A DNA stretch of 9,608 nt from JBKEAJ01 sp047972135 (GTDB lineage: Bacteria > Bacteroidota > Bacteroidia > Bacteroidales > Prolixibacteraceae): assembly GCA_047972135.1 (NCBI GenBank), contig JBKEAJ010000053.1:1-9608 (forward strand), in the 5' to 3' direction. The notes beneath the pieces were generated by a model. The model was not told where the DNA came from, did not search any database, and was given only the letters and a program-made list of their open reading frames with translations. A program made the position numbers and the translations under genes. Shown here in pieces: positions 1 through 8,200 of this stretch (positions are counted from its first letter, which is position 1; each line of letters opens with the position of its first letter).

Positions 1-254
1 TCCTGCCGATTGACCTTTACAGCATTCTCAGTACGGGAAAAAGGAGCAAGTGCTTCATCACGTAATTTTCTTCCACACCCGATATCATCCTTATATGGAT
101 ATTCCGGAATAAAATTTTCAGGCACGGAGATGTTCTCTAGCGGATACATATCCACGAACTCCTTGGGAGACTGACGAGGGTCGTGTGGAGCATTGAATGC
201 AATATACATAAAGAAAGGCTTTTCTTTTTTCGCTGCCTTTTCGATATGCGCCAA
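1..254 (-). pseudogene. Sulfatase (S1, formylglycine-type) fragment, 5' half missing
   Basis: The minus strand encodes about 84 residues in one open frame running off the left edge. Visible motifs are EKPFFMYIAFNAPHDPRQSP followed by KEFVDMYP and a V-P-E-N-F stretch. This is the central part of the alkaline-phosphatase-fold sulfatases (family S1), where the histidine of the A-P-H-D-P motif belongs to the active-site pocket. Such enzymes remove sulfate esters from host or algal glycans and are usually exported. The N-terminal half, which would carry the signal peptide, metal-binding aspartates and C-x-P-S-R formylglycine motif, is absent: immediately upstream the sequence is group II intron, and the sulfatase frame meets a stop at 270-272. 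No start codon is possible, so I call it broken, although the remaining frame is undamaged. It reads in the same direction as the PUL and may once have been its downstream member. The family call is firm; the substrate is unknown. Confidence 0.85.
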
Positions 255-1081
255 TACAATTTTCTTGTATTAGCAAATTCCCATGCCTTGTATTTATTAA
301 TACCTAACTTCTTGAGATTGTCAAACCGTGTCCTAACTAGCTTCCATTGTTTCCATATAACCATGCGTAAGCGACGACGATACCACTCATCAATACGTTT
401 CATCAAGCTTAGTATGTCTGCATACTTAAAGTAGTTAACCCATCCTTTTATGTAGAGCGATAGCATAGCTTTTCGACGCTCATTACCAATACCGTTGCTC
501 CGACTTGTCAATTGTTTGACTTTTGCCTTGAGCTTGGTTACACTCGATGGATGAATACGAAATCTAAACTCCCCTTTCTTTTTATAGAAAGTATAGCCTA
601 GAAATTTTATCTGCCGATAACTCACTACTCCTGACTTGTCCCTATTTACTTTCAAATATAGACTATCCTCCACAAAACTAGTCAAACTTGACAATATACG
701 ACTCCCTGCTCTCCTACTCTTACATAGGATGACTAAGTCGTCGGCATAACGTACAAACTTATGTCCTCGATTTCTAGTTCCTTGTCCAGTTCATTAAGCA
801 TGATATTACCCAATAGTGGACTCAGAGGACTTCCTTGTGGCACTCCTGAGATAGTCGGCTCAGTCTTTGAGCCAATTAATACTCCTGAGTTTAGATACTT
901 ATGTATCAATGATACCACTCGACCATCTTTAATTGTGCGAGACAATATCTCTATCAGCTTGTGCCATAGCATCCTTTTCAATTATCCCGCTGTCGGTAAA
1001 CGCTCCTGCATAACTTCGGTGTTCTGCACTTATCTTCCGCAGGAAGCTATCATTCGATTTTTTCTGTTTTATGCTCAACAT
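245..1081 (-). pseudogene. Group II intron reverse transcriptase/maturase, internally deleted and frameshifted
   Basis: Remains of the intron-encoded protein. Going 5' to 3': a possible leader from ATG at 1081-1079 (begins MLSIKQKKSN) stays open for 50 codons but lacks the reverse transcriptase N-terminal blocks. Recognisable family sequence starts near 963 with H-K-L-I-E-I-L-S-R-T, then S-G-V-P-Q-G-S-P-L-S-P-L-L and N-E-L-D-K-E-L-E. A frameshift at about 769-774 then moves the frame; one extra A in the AAA run would restore it. The catalytic R-Y-A-D-D box follows (YADD at 737-748), then the thumb/maturase region with L-T-S-R-S-N-G, G-W-V-N-Y-F and E-W-Y-R-R-R-L-R, ending at N-T-R-K-L-Y-W-R-I. 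About 240 family-like residues remain, against roughly 400-600 in intact proteins; the missing N-terminal part includes the first catalytic aspartate motif. In-frame codons to 137 are sulfatase DNA read in the wrong frame. Not functional. Confidence 0.88.
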
Positions 1082-1494
1082 TAGGTAATTTTCATTGATA
1101 CTATTGATTAAGGTTCTGTCCTTCCCAAACCAGCTCGTAGTTCGGTACTATGACTTCTGCTGACTTCTCATAGTGAACCTTTTGCGAACGTATATCATAC
1201 TTTTGTTTCAATACGCCTATGAGACCTCCCGAGGTAAGTTAATTCACTTTCTTCCCATGTACCTACACCATTTACACTGCGCTGTCAGTGTGATAATTGG
1301 ACTTCGCTTTGTTGCGCAAGCTCATCCCAACGCTTGTGCCTGATGATGTTCGTGTTCCTCAGGTCGGGAATTTGCCTTAGGCTGCCTTCAGATTATACCT
1401 CACGGTAAGCACCCTTGCCCTTAGCTAGTGGTTGGCTATCACATGCCCCCACAGAGGACTTTCACCTCCTAGTGAATTAACATGCTCGGCACAC
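1082..1494 (-). ncRNA. Group II intron 5' ribozyme region (domains I to III, partial)
   Basis: About 410 bases without a credible ORF, between the intron 5' end and the maturase remnant. On the minus strand it begins GTGTGCCGAGCATG, followed by a G-G-A-G-G-T-G-A-A-A-G-T-C-C-T-C hairpin-like segment, then a purine-rich G-G-C-A-A-G-G-G-T-G-C segment and C-T-G-A-A-G-G-C-A-G-C-C. These are typical of domain I in bacterial group II introns. The more distal part (about 1082-1250) would hold the rest of domain I and domains II and III; I could not fold it by eye. Its base composition is more balanced than that of the AT-rich PUL genes, consistent with acquisition by transfer. With domain V gone, self-splicing is not expected. 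Confidence 0.7.
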
Positions 1495-1495
1495 G

Positions 1496-1533
1496 AAAAA
1501 AAAGAGTTGCACTAATAGCACCACTCTTTTTTT
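1496..1533 (-). terminator. Rho-independent terminator of the PUL operon
   Basis: On the minus strand an A-rich arm ending A-A-A-G-A-G-T pairs with A-C-T-C-T-T-T, extended by A-T pairs to about 11 bp. A two-base GG bulge, three more pairs (TGC/GCA) and a 7-base loop complete the hairpin. The downstream arm runs into eight T residues. It lies about 20 bp after the stop codon of the last PUL gene. Because the upstream arm is A-rich, it could also stop transcription coming from the left. The group II intron begins two bases past the stem. Confidence 0.85.
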
Positions 1534-1554
1534 CTTTGTCGTTTTTCCTAAATT

Positions 1555-2703
1555 TTATTCAGGAGGGAATGTAAAAGGCATCCATATTGTAGCAAGTGGG
1601 AGTTCTCCATTTCTCTCATTACCAGAATAATCTTTTATCTCCGTCCCTTCTCCTTCACTGCATTTCCAATACAATTCTAAATTCTCACTATCAGGATTAA
1701 CAGAATACATATTATTTGCAATTTGCAATTGGGTTCTTGCTGCTGACCAAACTCTAAATTCAGATATAAATCCATTTAGAGCATACCTAGTAGATGTACT
1801 GCCAAAGGTAATCTGAGTATTTGTATGAATATGACCAGGGCTAGTCAGAGTCTTCATTTCTTGTCCATTAAAATACATTCTATATATACTTCCATCATAC
1901 GTTAAAGCCATATGATACCATGTTCGATCTTGAATCTTCTCATCAACTGTGAGCGAGCCGGCACCAAAGCCTGACAATTTAAACATAAACTTCCTTTTGT
2001 TTTCTGCTCCTGCATCTTGTATCCTCGAATATATCAAGCTATTACTAGCATTAGCAGTAGCAAACAACATAACATTCTGACGTTCTGCATCATAGGTATA
2101 AACATTGTACTCTATGGTAAATGCTGACATATTCTCCATAGGATTGTCAGGAAAATTACCTACTATGTTTCTTCCTATCATAAGGTATGGTAGATTTATG
2201 GTAAAATATCGATTCACAACAATCACATGCACATTAGATTCTACTAAGCCTGACATATTTTCAGACTTAACAACAAGCGGAATTGCATATTTCAGTCCAT
2301 CATCTACAGTGGAATCAGGAGGAAGCAGCGTTAAATCCACAGAGCTCAATAAATCACCAGCTTTAATAAGTTTACTACCATCCTCTATAGAATATAACGA
2401 CGCAGGATAAACCTCATACTCAGACATAAACCTCTTATTATAATCCTTCAAGGCATTTGTATCAACCTCCAAAGTATAACTAACATCATAGTCAACACTA
2501 TTTGAAAGTCTAATTGGGATTTTCACTTCACGAGGCTCATCAGCTTTAATTGTAACAACTGTACTTATACTAGCAGCCGATGAATTTGCAAAATAAATTG
2601 CATTATCTAGTGTCTCAATACCATCTTTACAACTATTTATCATTAGCATTAGAGCAACAATAAACAGCAATAATATATTATTCTTAGTTTTCATTACCAT
2701 CAT
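1555..2703 (-). CDS. DUF1735 (BT_3987-type N-terminal) plus LamG-like surface lipoprotein
   Basis: A 382-residue lipoprotein, probably a cell-surface glycan-binding protein of the PUL. The N-terminus is a hydrophobic signal sequence with a lipobox I-N-S-C (Cys25). Residues about 28-168 form a beta-rich module resembling DUF1735, typically found in Bacteroidetes next to GH18 endoglycosidases. Residues about 180-375 match the concanavalin A/LamG-like fold of the Laminin_G_3 type, with W-Y-H-M-A-L-T-Y-D-G at 262-271, M-Y-F-N-G at 276-280, G-F-I-S-E-F-R-V-W at 311-319 and a closing L-Y-W-K-C plus D-Y-S-G-N-x-x-N-G. No glycosidase catalytic motif is visible, so binding is more likely than hydrolysis. 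Possible starts are at 2703, 2700 and 2694; the last (MKTKNN) gives a more typical signal peptide. The gene overlaps the end of the GH18 gene by 20 bp (or 11 bp for the 2694 start), which implies co-translation. It is the last gene before the terminator. Confidence 0.85.
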   Translation of the reverse strand: MMVMKTKNNILLLFIVALMLMINSCKDGIETLDNAIYFANSSAASISTVVTIKADEPREVKIPIRLSNSVDYDVSYTLEVDTNALKDYNKRFMSEYEVYPASLYSIEDGSKLIKAGDLLSSVDLTLLPPDSTVDDGLKYAIPLVVKSENMSGLVESNVHVIVVNRYFTINLPYLMIGRNIVGNFPDNPMENMSAFTIEYNVYTYDAERQNVMLFATANASNSLIYSRIQDAGAENKRKFMFKLSGFGAGSLTVDEKIQDRTWYHMALTYDGSIYRMYFNGQEMKTLTSPGHIHTNTQITFGSTSTRYALNGFISEFRVWSAARTQLQIANNMYSVNPDSENLELYWKCSEGEGTEIKDYSGNERNGELPLATIWMPFTFPPE

Positions 2704-3664
2704 ATGTTTTAGAGTTCATAATCCTTATTGCATTATTCGTGTAGTAATAACCTGGGGCATTCTTATAATCATATTCTATATGAAAGAGCCCAACTCCCCC
2801 TTTTCGCCCTTCTTTAGGTGTCCAGCGAGCCATTCCTTCAAACGACGGCATTGAATTACCCTCAGAATCTGTGTAATATGCAGAACCTCCAGTAGATGCA
2901 TAATTCTCAAAATTTTCTGTAAGTATCAGTTTACTTGGAGGTGCATTATCTTTAATTATGTTATATGCTCGTTGAAACATTTCATCATTATAGTAACCAT
3001 AAGATTGTACTATACAATAATCGACCATGCTTAAACATGTGTCAGGGATAAGATTTATATACCCATCCACCATGAGTAATTTACCTGTTCCTGATTCGGG
3101 ACCAACACTCTTGGAAAGCTCCGACAATAACAATCCAAAATTCTCAGGGTGATAATATAGATTATTCGCCTTTGATTCATTATCCAAATCTATTCCATCT
3201 AGACCACGTTCTTTCATACTTTTCACCAAACCTTGAGCATGTAGTCTAATAGCATTATCTAAGACCTCTCTATCAGACCATATATTGAGAGTATCTCCTC
3301 CCAATCCACTAGGGAGATCATGAGAAAATATAGTAAAGGTAACTTTTGTCCCTTTCACCTCTTGTATATATTTAACGGCATCCTCTATATCTGTACCCCC
3401 TCCCCATAGGGATATTAGATCCACACTATCCGGCAGAGCCTTCAATGACGTTGCCATATTTGCAGAAGGCTTACCTGAGAAGTTCCCATACCAGCCAAAC
3501 ATTATTTCTCTCTCTTTAAATGTTGATTTCCATGCTCTGAGGTTCTCATAATACTCATCAGACCTTATTGGATCAGCCTCTCCTATTGGAATATTCTCTA
3601 CATCTATACATGAACAAAAATTCAGTATAACCACACCTAAAATTAAATAATATATTGATTTCAT
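2684..3664 (-). CDS. GH18-family lipoprotein, putative endo-beta-N-acetylglucosaminidase
   Basis: A 326-residue lipoprotein whose signal sequence ends in F-C-S-C (Cys19 is the likely lipidated residue; Cys17 is an alternative). The body is a TIM-barrel chitinase-like domain, about residues 50-320. The GH18 signature is complete: L-D-G-I-D-L-D-N-E at 155-163, with Glu163 as catalytic acid and Asp161 as the assisting residue expected for substrate-assisted catalysis. Other barrel-strand motifs are F-G-W-Y-G-N (56-61), V-D-L-I-S-L-W (81-87), M-V-D-G-Y (198-202), V-Q-S-Y-G-Y (219-224) and G-V-G-L-F-H-I-E-Y-D (290-299). The family cleaves the N,N'-diacetylchitobiose core of N-glycans, or chitin-like chains. 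The short lipoprotein form beside SusC/SusD and a DUF1735 protein fits the Bacteroidetes endoglycosidase group that acts on host glycoproteins at the cell surface. A role as a GH18-derived binding protein is possible but less likely, because the catalytic residues are kept. It starts 16 bp after the SusD stop. The exact substrate is inferred. Confidence 0.85.
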   Translation of the reverse strand: MKSIYYLILGVVILNFCSCIDVENIPIGEADPIRSDEYYENLRAWKSTFKEREIMFGWYGNFSGKPSANMATSLKALPDSVDLISLWGGGTDIEDAVKYIQEVKGTKVTFTIFSHDLPSGLGGDTLNIWSDREVLDNAIRLHAQGLVKSMKERGLDGIDLDNESKANNLYYHPENFGLLLSELSKSVGPESGTGKLLMVDGYINLIPDTCLSMVDYCIVQSYGYYNDEMFQRAYNIIKDNAPPSKLILTENFENYASTGGSAYYTDSEGNSMPSFEGMARWTPKEGRKGGVGLFHIEYDYKNAPGYYYTNNAIRIMNSKTYDGNEN

Positions 3665-3680
3665 ATTCTTTTACTTTTAT

Positions 3681-5252
3681 TTATTTCTTATCCCACCAAA
3701 GCTTTGTTCCACCATTATCTAGACCTCCCAGCTTTTGTACGGCATCTTTATAATTTGCCTCATTGTTAATCTGCTCACTTGGAGGAAATTGAGTCCTCCT
3801 AACTTGAATGTCCGTATCTATCACTCCATTTGATTTATTAACGACTACGGGAAAGAGTTTAGGATATCCAGATCTTCTAAACTCCGACCATGCTTCCTGC
3901 CCATTAGGAAATAGAGCTATCCATTTTTGGGTTATTATCTTCTCAAGTTTCATCTCAAGATTTGCACTCTGATCCCATGCAATTCGTACATCTGTCAATG
4001 CATTGATATTTCCTGCAAGAAGAGGTGAAAGATAGTTAGCTGGTTTTGATGTAGCATCTGCAATATATGCATCTACTCCTGAGACACCATTCTGTTCAAA
4101 CGATAATTTAATCCCATTCTCATACCAAGTTTCAGCATCTGCCCCCATATTCCAGCCTCTCAAAGCTCCCTCTGCTCTTAAAAATGCTACTTCCGATGCT
4201 ACCATCCATGGATAAGGAGTAAGTTCATCGACATTAATCTTCGAGAAGAGCAGATACGGAGTTTCAGATGTGTAACCAATACCAATTCTGATTCCTCTAT
4301 ATCCTCCATAACCTGATGTCTTAAAATAGGCAGGACGTCTAGGATCATTATAACCATTTAAGAACGTTTCAATAGCAGCACCCATTCTAATATCATCATA
4401 GTTATTACACACAATATGCAAAGGGTTGATATAATCACCTTTAAACTTAATAAATGCACCATCAGCATCAACAGTCATTACACCATACTTACTATTAACT
4501 GCTTCTTCTGCATATTGCTGAGCTTCCGCAGGACTTGCATAAGACATCCTCATTGCTAATCTGAGTTTTAGGGAGTTTGCAAACTTTATCCACTTTTCGT
4601 AGTCTCCACCATATACTAAGTCGTAATCTGCCAATCCACTTGGAGTACCAACATAAGCATCAAGCATATCTGCTGCCTCTGTCAATTCTGCAATAAAAGT
4701 GTTATAGAGAGTTTCTAAATCATCGTACGCCACTTGGAGTTCATCTCCTGTAATCTGACTATAAGGAATTGGTCCCCACATATCTGCATAACGGTGCATT
4801 CCTGCAACTCTAAGAATCTGCATAAGCGCGTAGTAGTCCTTATATTCAGGCAACACTTCACCCGAGCTACTTGTTAATGATTTTTTTATTTTAATTATAG
4901 CTGCAGACATAGCAGAAAATGATATTTTAAATGGTGTATTAAGCCATTCATTTGGGAACACATATTGCGGGGTATTATCCATACTAAAAACCGTAGATGT
5001 CATCATATAACCGGAATATATATCTCCAAAAAGGTTTTGTTGACGCTGAAAAATATTACCGTTATTAATGACCGGAATAACATTATTCATAATAGTAACA
5101 AAATTATTCTCCACTGGAATATAGTCTGACTTATAAGGATCTTTGTTAACCTCTCCAAGATCTGACGTACAACTTAGCATAATCCCAAGTAGCACCACGC
5201 CTAGTAGAGTTCTATACATTTTATCTATTTTATTTTTCATAATAATTATCAT
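3681..5252 (-). CDS. SusD/RagB-like outer-membrane glycan-binding lipoprotein
   Basis: A 523-residue surface lipoprotein that acts as the lid and binding partner of the adjacent SusC transporter. The signal sequence ends in M-L-S-C (Cys28), followed by the family's E-V-N-K-D-P-Y start. Family landmarks are R-Y-A-D-M-W-G-P-I-P-Y-S-Q-I (154-167), a Y-D-D-L-E-T-L-Y helix (176-183), Y-G-G-D-Y-E-K-W-I-K-F-A-N-S-L-K-L-R-L-A (214-233), a late S-E-V-A-F-L-R-A-E-G helix and a C-terminal A-W-S-E-F-R-R-S-G-Y-P. These match the SusD-like_2 branch rather than classical starch SusD. Length is normal for the family and I see no damage. The listed ATG begins on the base after the SusC TAA; an in-frame ATG at 5240 (MKNKID) is an equally good start. 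This direct abutment indicates an operon and coupled translation. No substrate-binding residues can be assigned by eye. Confidence 0.93.
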   Translation of the reverse strand: MIIIMKNKIDKMYRTLLGVVLLGIMLSCTSDLGEVNKDPYKSDYIPVENNFVTIMNNVIPVINNGNIFQRQQNLFGDIYSGYMMTSTVFSMDNTPQYVFPNEWLNTPFKISFSAMSAAIIKIKKSLTSSSGEVLPEYKDYYALMQILRVAGMHRYADMWGPIPYSQITGDELQVAYDDLETLYNTFIAELTEAADMLDAYVGTPSGLADYDLVYGGDYEKWIKFANSLKLRLAMRMSYASPAEAQQYAEEAVNSKYGVMTVDADGAFIKFKGDYINPLHIVCNNYDDIRMGAAIETFLNGYNDPRRPAYFKTSGYGGYRGIRIGIGYTSETPYLLFSKINVDELTPYPWMVASEVAFLRAEGALRGWNMGADAETWYENGIKLSFEQNGVSGVDAYIADATSKPANYLSPLLAGNINALTDVRIAWDQSANLEMKLEKIITQKWIALFPNGQEAWSEFRRSGYPKLFPVVVNKSNGVIDTDIQVRRTQFPPSEQINNEANYKDAVQKLGGLDNGGTKLWWDKK

Positions 5253-8200
5253 TTAGAAATTCACATTTAAATTAAACCCTATAGTACGAGTGCTTGGCAC
5301 GGTAAAGTAGTCGATACCTTGATAAGAGTTACCTGTAGAAGAAATAACCTCGGGGTCTATTGGAGCACTATTATAAATCATAAAAAGGTTCTTTGCAACA
5401 ACAGATGCCTTTATGTTCAATTTATCGTTAAACCACCTACCTGGCAATTTATATCCCAATGATAACTCTTGCAATCTTGCATTCGTTGCACTATAGACAT
5501 AATTTGAATACATAGCATCTCCTCCGGTAATTGTGTAATACTTCTCGGCATTGTACAATCCTTCATTGATAAATACACCTCCATTATCTCTTGCATCTGC
5601 TGATGCCTCAGAGACTCCATAATAATCCATATATGCCTGAGTTGCAGAAATAATATTTCCTCCAACTCTGAGAGTTATCAAGAAATCTAAAGTAAAATCC
5701 TTATAAGAAAGAGAGTTACTAAATCCCATATTGTATTTTGGCAAAACTGTTCCTGCATAATTAGTCTCTTCGACAACCGTTATATCAGGAGCCATAAAAA
5801 CATAATCATTTGCATCTCTTAGCAAAGCGGTTGTAGTGTACATATCTCCAACTGTTCCACCTTCTGTCAGAATCTGGCGATAAGTACCAGCATTTGAGAT
5901 TATCAGTCTGTCGATGCTAAACACCTCCCCCGTAATAGGATTGACAGCATTGTTCAGCAACTCCTTCACCTCATTTCTATTAAGAGAATAAGTCAACGCA
6001 GTATTCCACTTGAAGTCTCCTTTAAATGGCAGATTATAGCTTAGACTCGCTTCTATGCCCTTATTTTCAATTGCTCCTGCCTGCACATAAAAACTTGAGT
6101 ATCCAGAAGATGAAGAAGCCTCAGAACGGAACAACTGATTCTCTGTCATTGATTTATATAGAGAAGTACTAATATTCAAAGAGCCTTTAAACATTTTAAG
6201 GTCAATTCCCAATTCGTATGAACTTGTGCGCTCTGGCTCCAATTCAGGAAAAGGAAAAACTGTAGTTGTTGTCAGATTTCCATTATCGTAAGGGTATTGT
6301 TCGTCTACAAGAAAAGCTGGTGGAGGATTACCCACCTGACTATATGAAGCTCTAATCTTGGCAAAATCCATAAAGTTAGGCATCTTTATTATCTCTGACA
6401 ATAATACAGATCCTCCTACAGAACCATAAAAAAATGACTCGTTATCTGTATCAGATAACTGGCTTGCCCAATCATTGCGCCCTGTGAGCGTCAAGAAGGC
6501 ATAATTTTTATATCCTACATCACCACTTAGAAATATAGAACGAGTTTGTGTATGTCCATATCCACCCTCATTAATACGAAATTCGCCCGTTCTAATCAAG
6601 TTGTTCAAGGTAAAGTGGTTTGGAATCTCTTTCAGATCTCCACGAATCATCAAATTAGTAGATCGCGAATCATTTACGCTTGCCCCTAGCACTCCATTTA
6701 CTCCGATATCACCAAATTTCTTACTAAAAGTTCCTATCAAATCGGAGTAGAATTGCTGTTTCTCACTTTTATCAACCTGATACCTACCATTTGGTCCAGC
6801 CAGTATAGATATGGTAGATGCATAAGCCTTACGTTCTCTCTTATTAAAAGATTTATCATACCTCACTCTATAGGTCAGTTTGAACCAATCTGTAAATTGA
6901 TAACCCACACTACCATTGAGTATAATACGCTCCATCTTATTAATAAGAAGATTTTTATTAGCAATCCAAAATGGATTTTGCATTGCCAGATTATTATCAC
7001 CCCACGGCCAATATTGCTCCATAAGTTTTGTTGTTGGATTATATCTTTCGTAAAGTCTTATTCTGTCAAAATCCTCACCGACAGGAAATAAATATACAGG
7101 TATTAACTGGTTAAAATATTGTCCTTGTAAGATTCTATTCTTATCATCCTGACTGATATAATCAAACGACAAGTCCAAATCCATCCTATCATTTAATAAA
7201 GTAGATGTATTTCTTACCTTCACATTATATCTATTATATTCATTAGATGGGACGACACCTTCAGAATTTGTAGCCCCTAGAGAAAAGTAAGTTTGATTCT
7301 GTTTTGTTCCCATTGACACAGAAAGATTATTCATCAAATTAAATCCTGTCTGAAAATAATCATTAGGATCATATGAAGATGGTGTTTCTAACTCCTCTCC
7401 CCAACTTCTGAAATCTCCAGGATCGTTACCATACTTATTCTGAAACTTATGTGTTACAAATGGGCTTGAAAACTCGGTTGTAGAAGAGAAAGTAAACTTA
7501 GCTTTACCTTCTTCTCCTTTTTTAGTGGTTATAACAATTGCTCCATTAGCTGCCTGAAAGCCATACAGTGCCGCAGCAGATGGTCCCGTTAACACTGAGA
7601 TACTCTCTATATCATCAGGATTAATATTTGCCATTGGATCTGAGCCCGATATTCCACTAAACCTACCAGTACCAATTGTCGACCCTGAGTTTGAAATAGG
7701 GATTCCATCAATAACGTATAGGGCATTATTACCCTGAGAGATCGACTTTGATCCTCTCATCACAACTTTTGTAGGTGAACCCGGACCTCCGGCAGAGTTT
7801 ATCGTTACTCCTGCAATCTTCCCATTTAAAGATGTTACAAAATTTGGATCTTTAACACGAGTTACATCCTCACCCCCAACTTCCTGTACATCATAGGCTA
7901 ATACTTTTGCTTCTCTTTTTATTCCAAGTGCTGTAACAACAACCTCATCTAGACCTTTAGCATCCTCAACCATTGACACATTAACACTAGATTGATTACC
8001 AACCAGCATCTCAACTTCTTTCATTCCCATAAACGAGAACACCAACGTAGCATCTTCGGGGACGATGAACGAGTATTTTCCATCTACGTCGGTAATGGTA
8101 GCTCTTGTCGTCCCCTTGACCATAACAGTAGCTCCTGTGATAGGTTCTCCATTACTGTCTGTAACAACACCTGAAACTGATTTCTTCTCTTGCTGACTTG

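Larger units (their letters stand above)
245..1494 (-). mobile_element. Degenerate group II intron, 5' end intact, 3' end deleted
   Basis: A bacterial group II intron remnant read on the minus strand. The 5' boundary is the conserved GTGYG-type start, here GTGTG at 1494-1490, preceded directly by the T-run of a transcription terminator. It is followed by a structured non-coding stretch (to about 1082) and remnants of a reverse transcriptase/maturase. The coding part stops being intron-like at about 245-254, within the last maturase block (Y-W-R-I), and continues as sulfatase. The final 30-40 maturase residues and the catalytic domains V and VI that should follow are not found anywhere in the window. 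Without domain V the RNA cannot splice, and with a broken reverse transcriptase it cannot move. The intron class is unresolved: the location after a terminator recalls class C introns, while the 5' sequence looks to me more like other bacterial classes. Confidence 0.85.

Noticed and set aside
137..244. Continuation of the maturase reading frame to a stop at 137, as a maturase with a new C-terminal tail
   Set aside because: These codons are sulfatase coding DNA read in another frame; the sulfatase frame shows clear family motifs, while the tail does not resemble any maturase end.
1..260. Possible intron domain V or VI downstream of the maturase
   Set aside because: I looked for the short conserved domain V hairpin on the minus strand and found none; this stretch is protein-coding sulfatase sequence.
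183..434. Plus-strand 83-codon ORF across the intron-sulfatase junction
   Set aside because: It is antisense to maturase and sulfatase coding sequence on the minus strand; no recognisable protein features.
761..1084. Plus-strand 107-codon ORF opposite the reverse transcriptase
   Set aside because: It is antisense to recognisable reverse transcriptase sequence and shows no domain or start context of its own.
5417..5665. Minus-strand 82-codon ORF overlapping susC in another frame
   Set aside because: Fully inside the SusC barrel sequence, which is intact in its own frame.
6753..7091. Plus-strand 112-codon ORF inside susC
   Set aside because: Lies antisense within the strongly supported SusC barrel; composition is that of an antisense shadow. 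The short plus-strand ORFs at 2105-2410, 7992-8174, 8766-8957 and 8959-9300 are rejected for the same reason.
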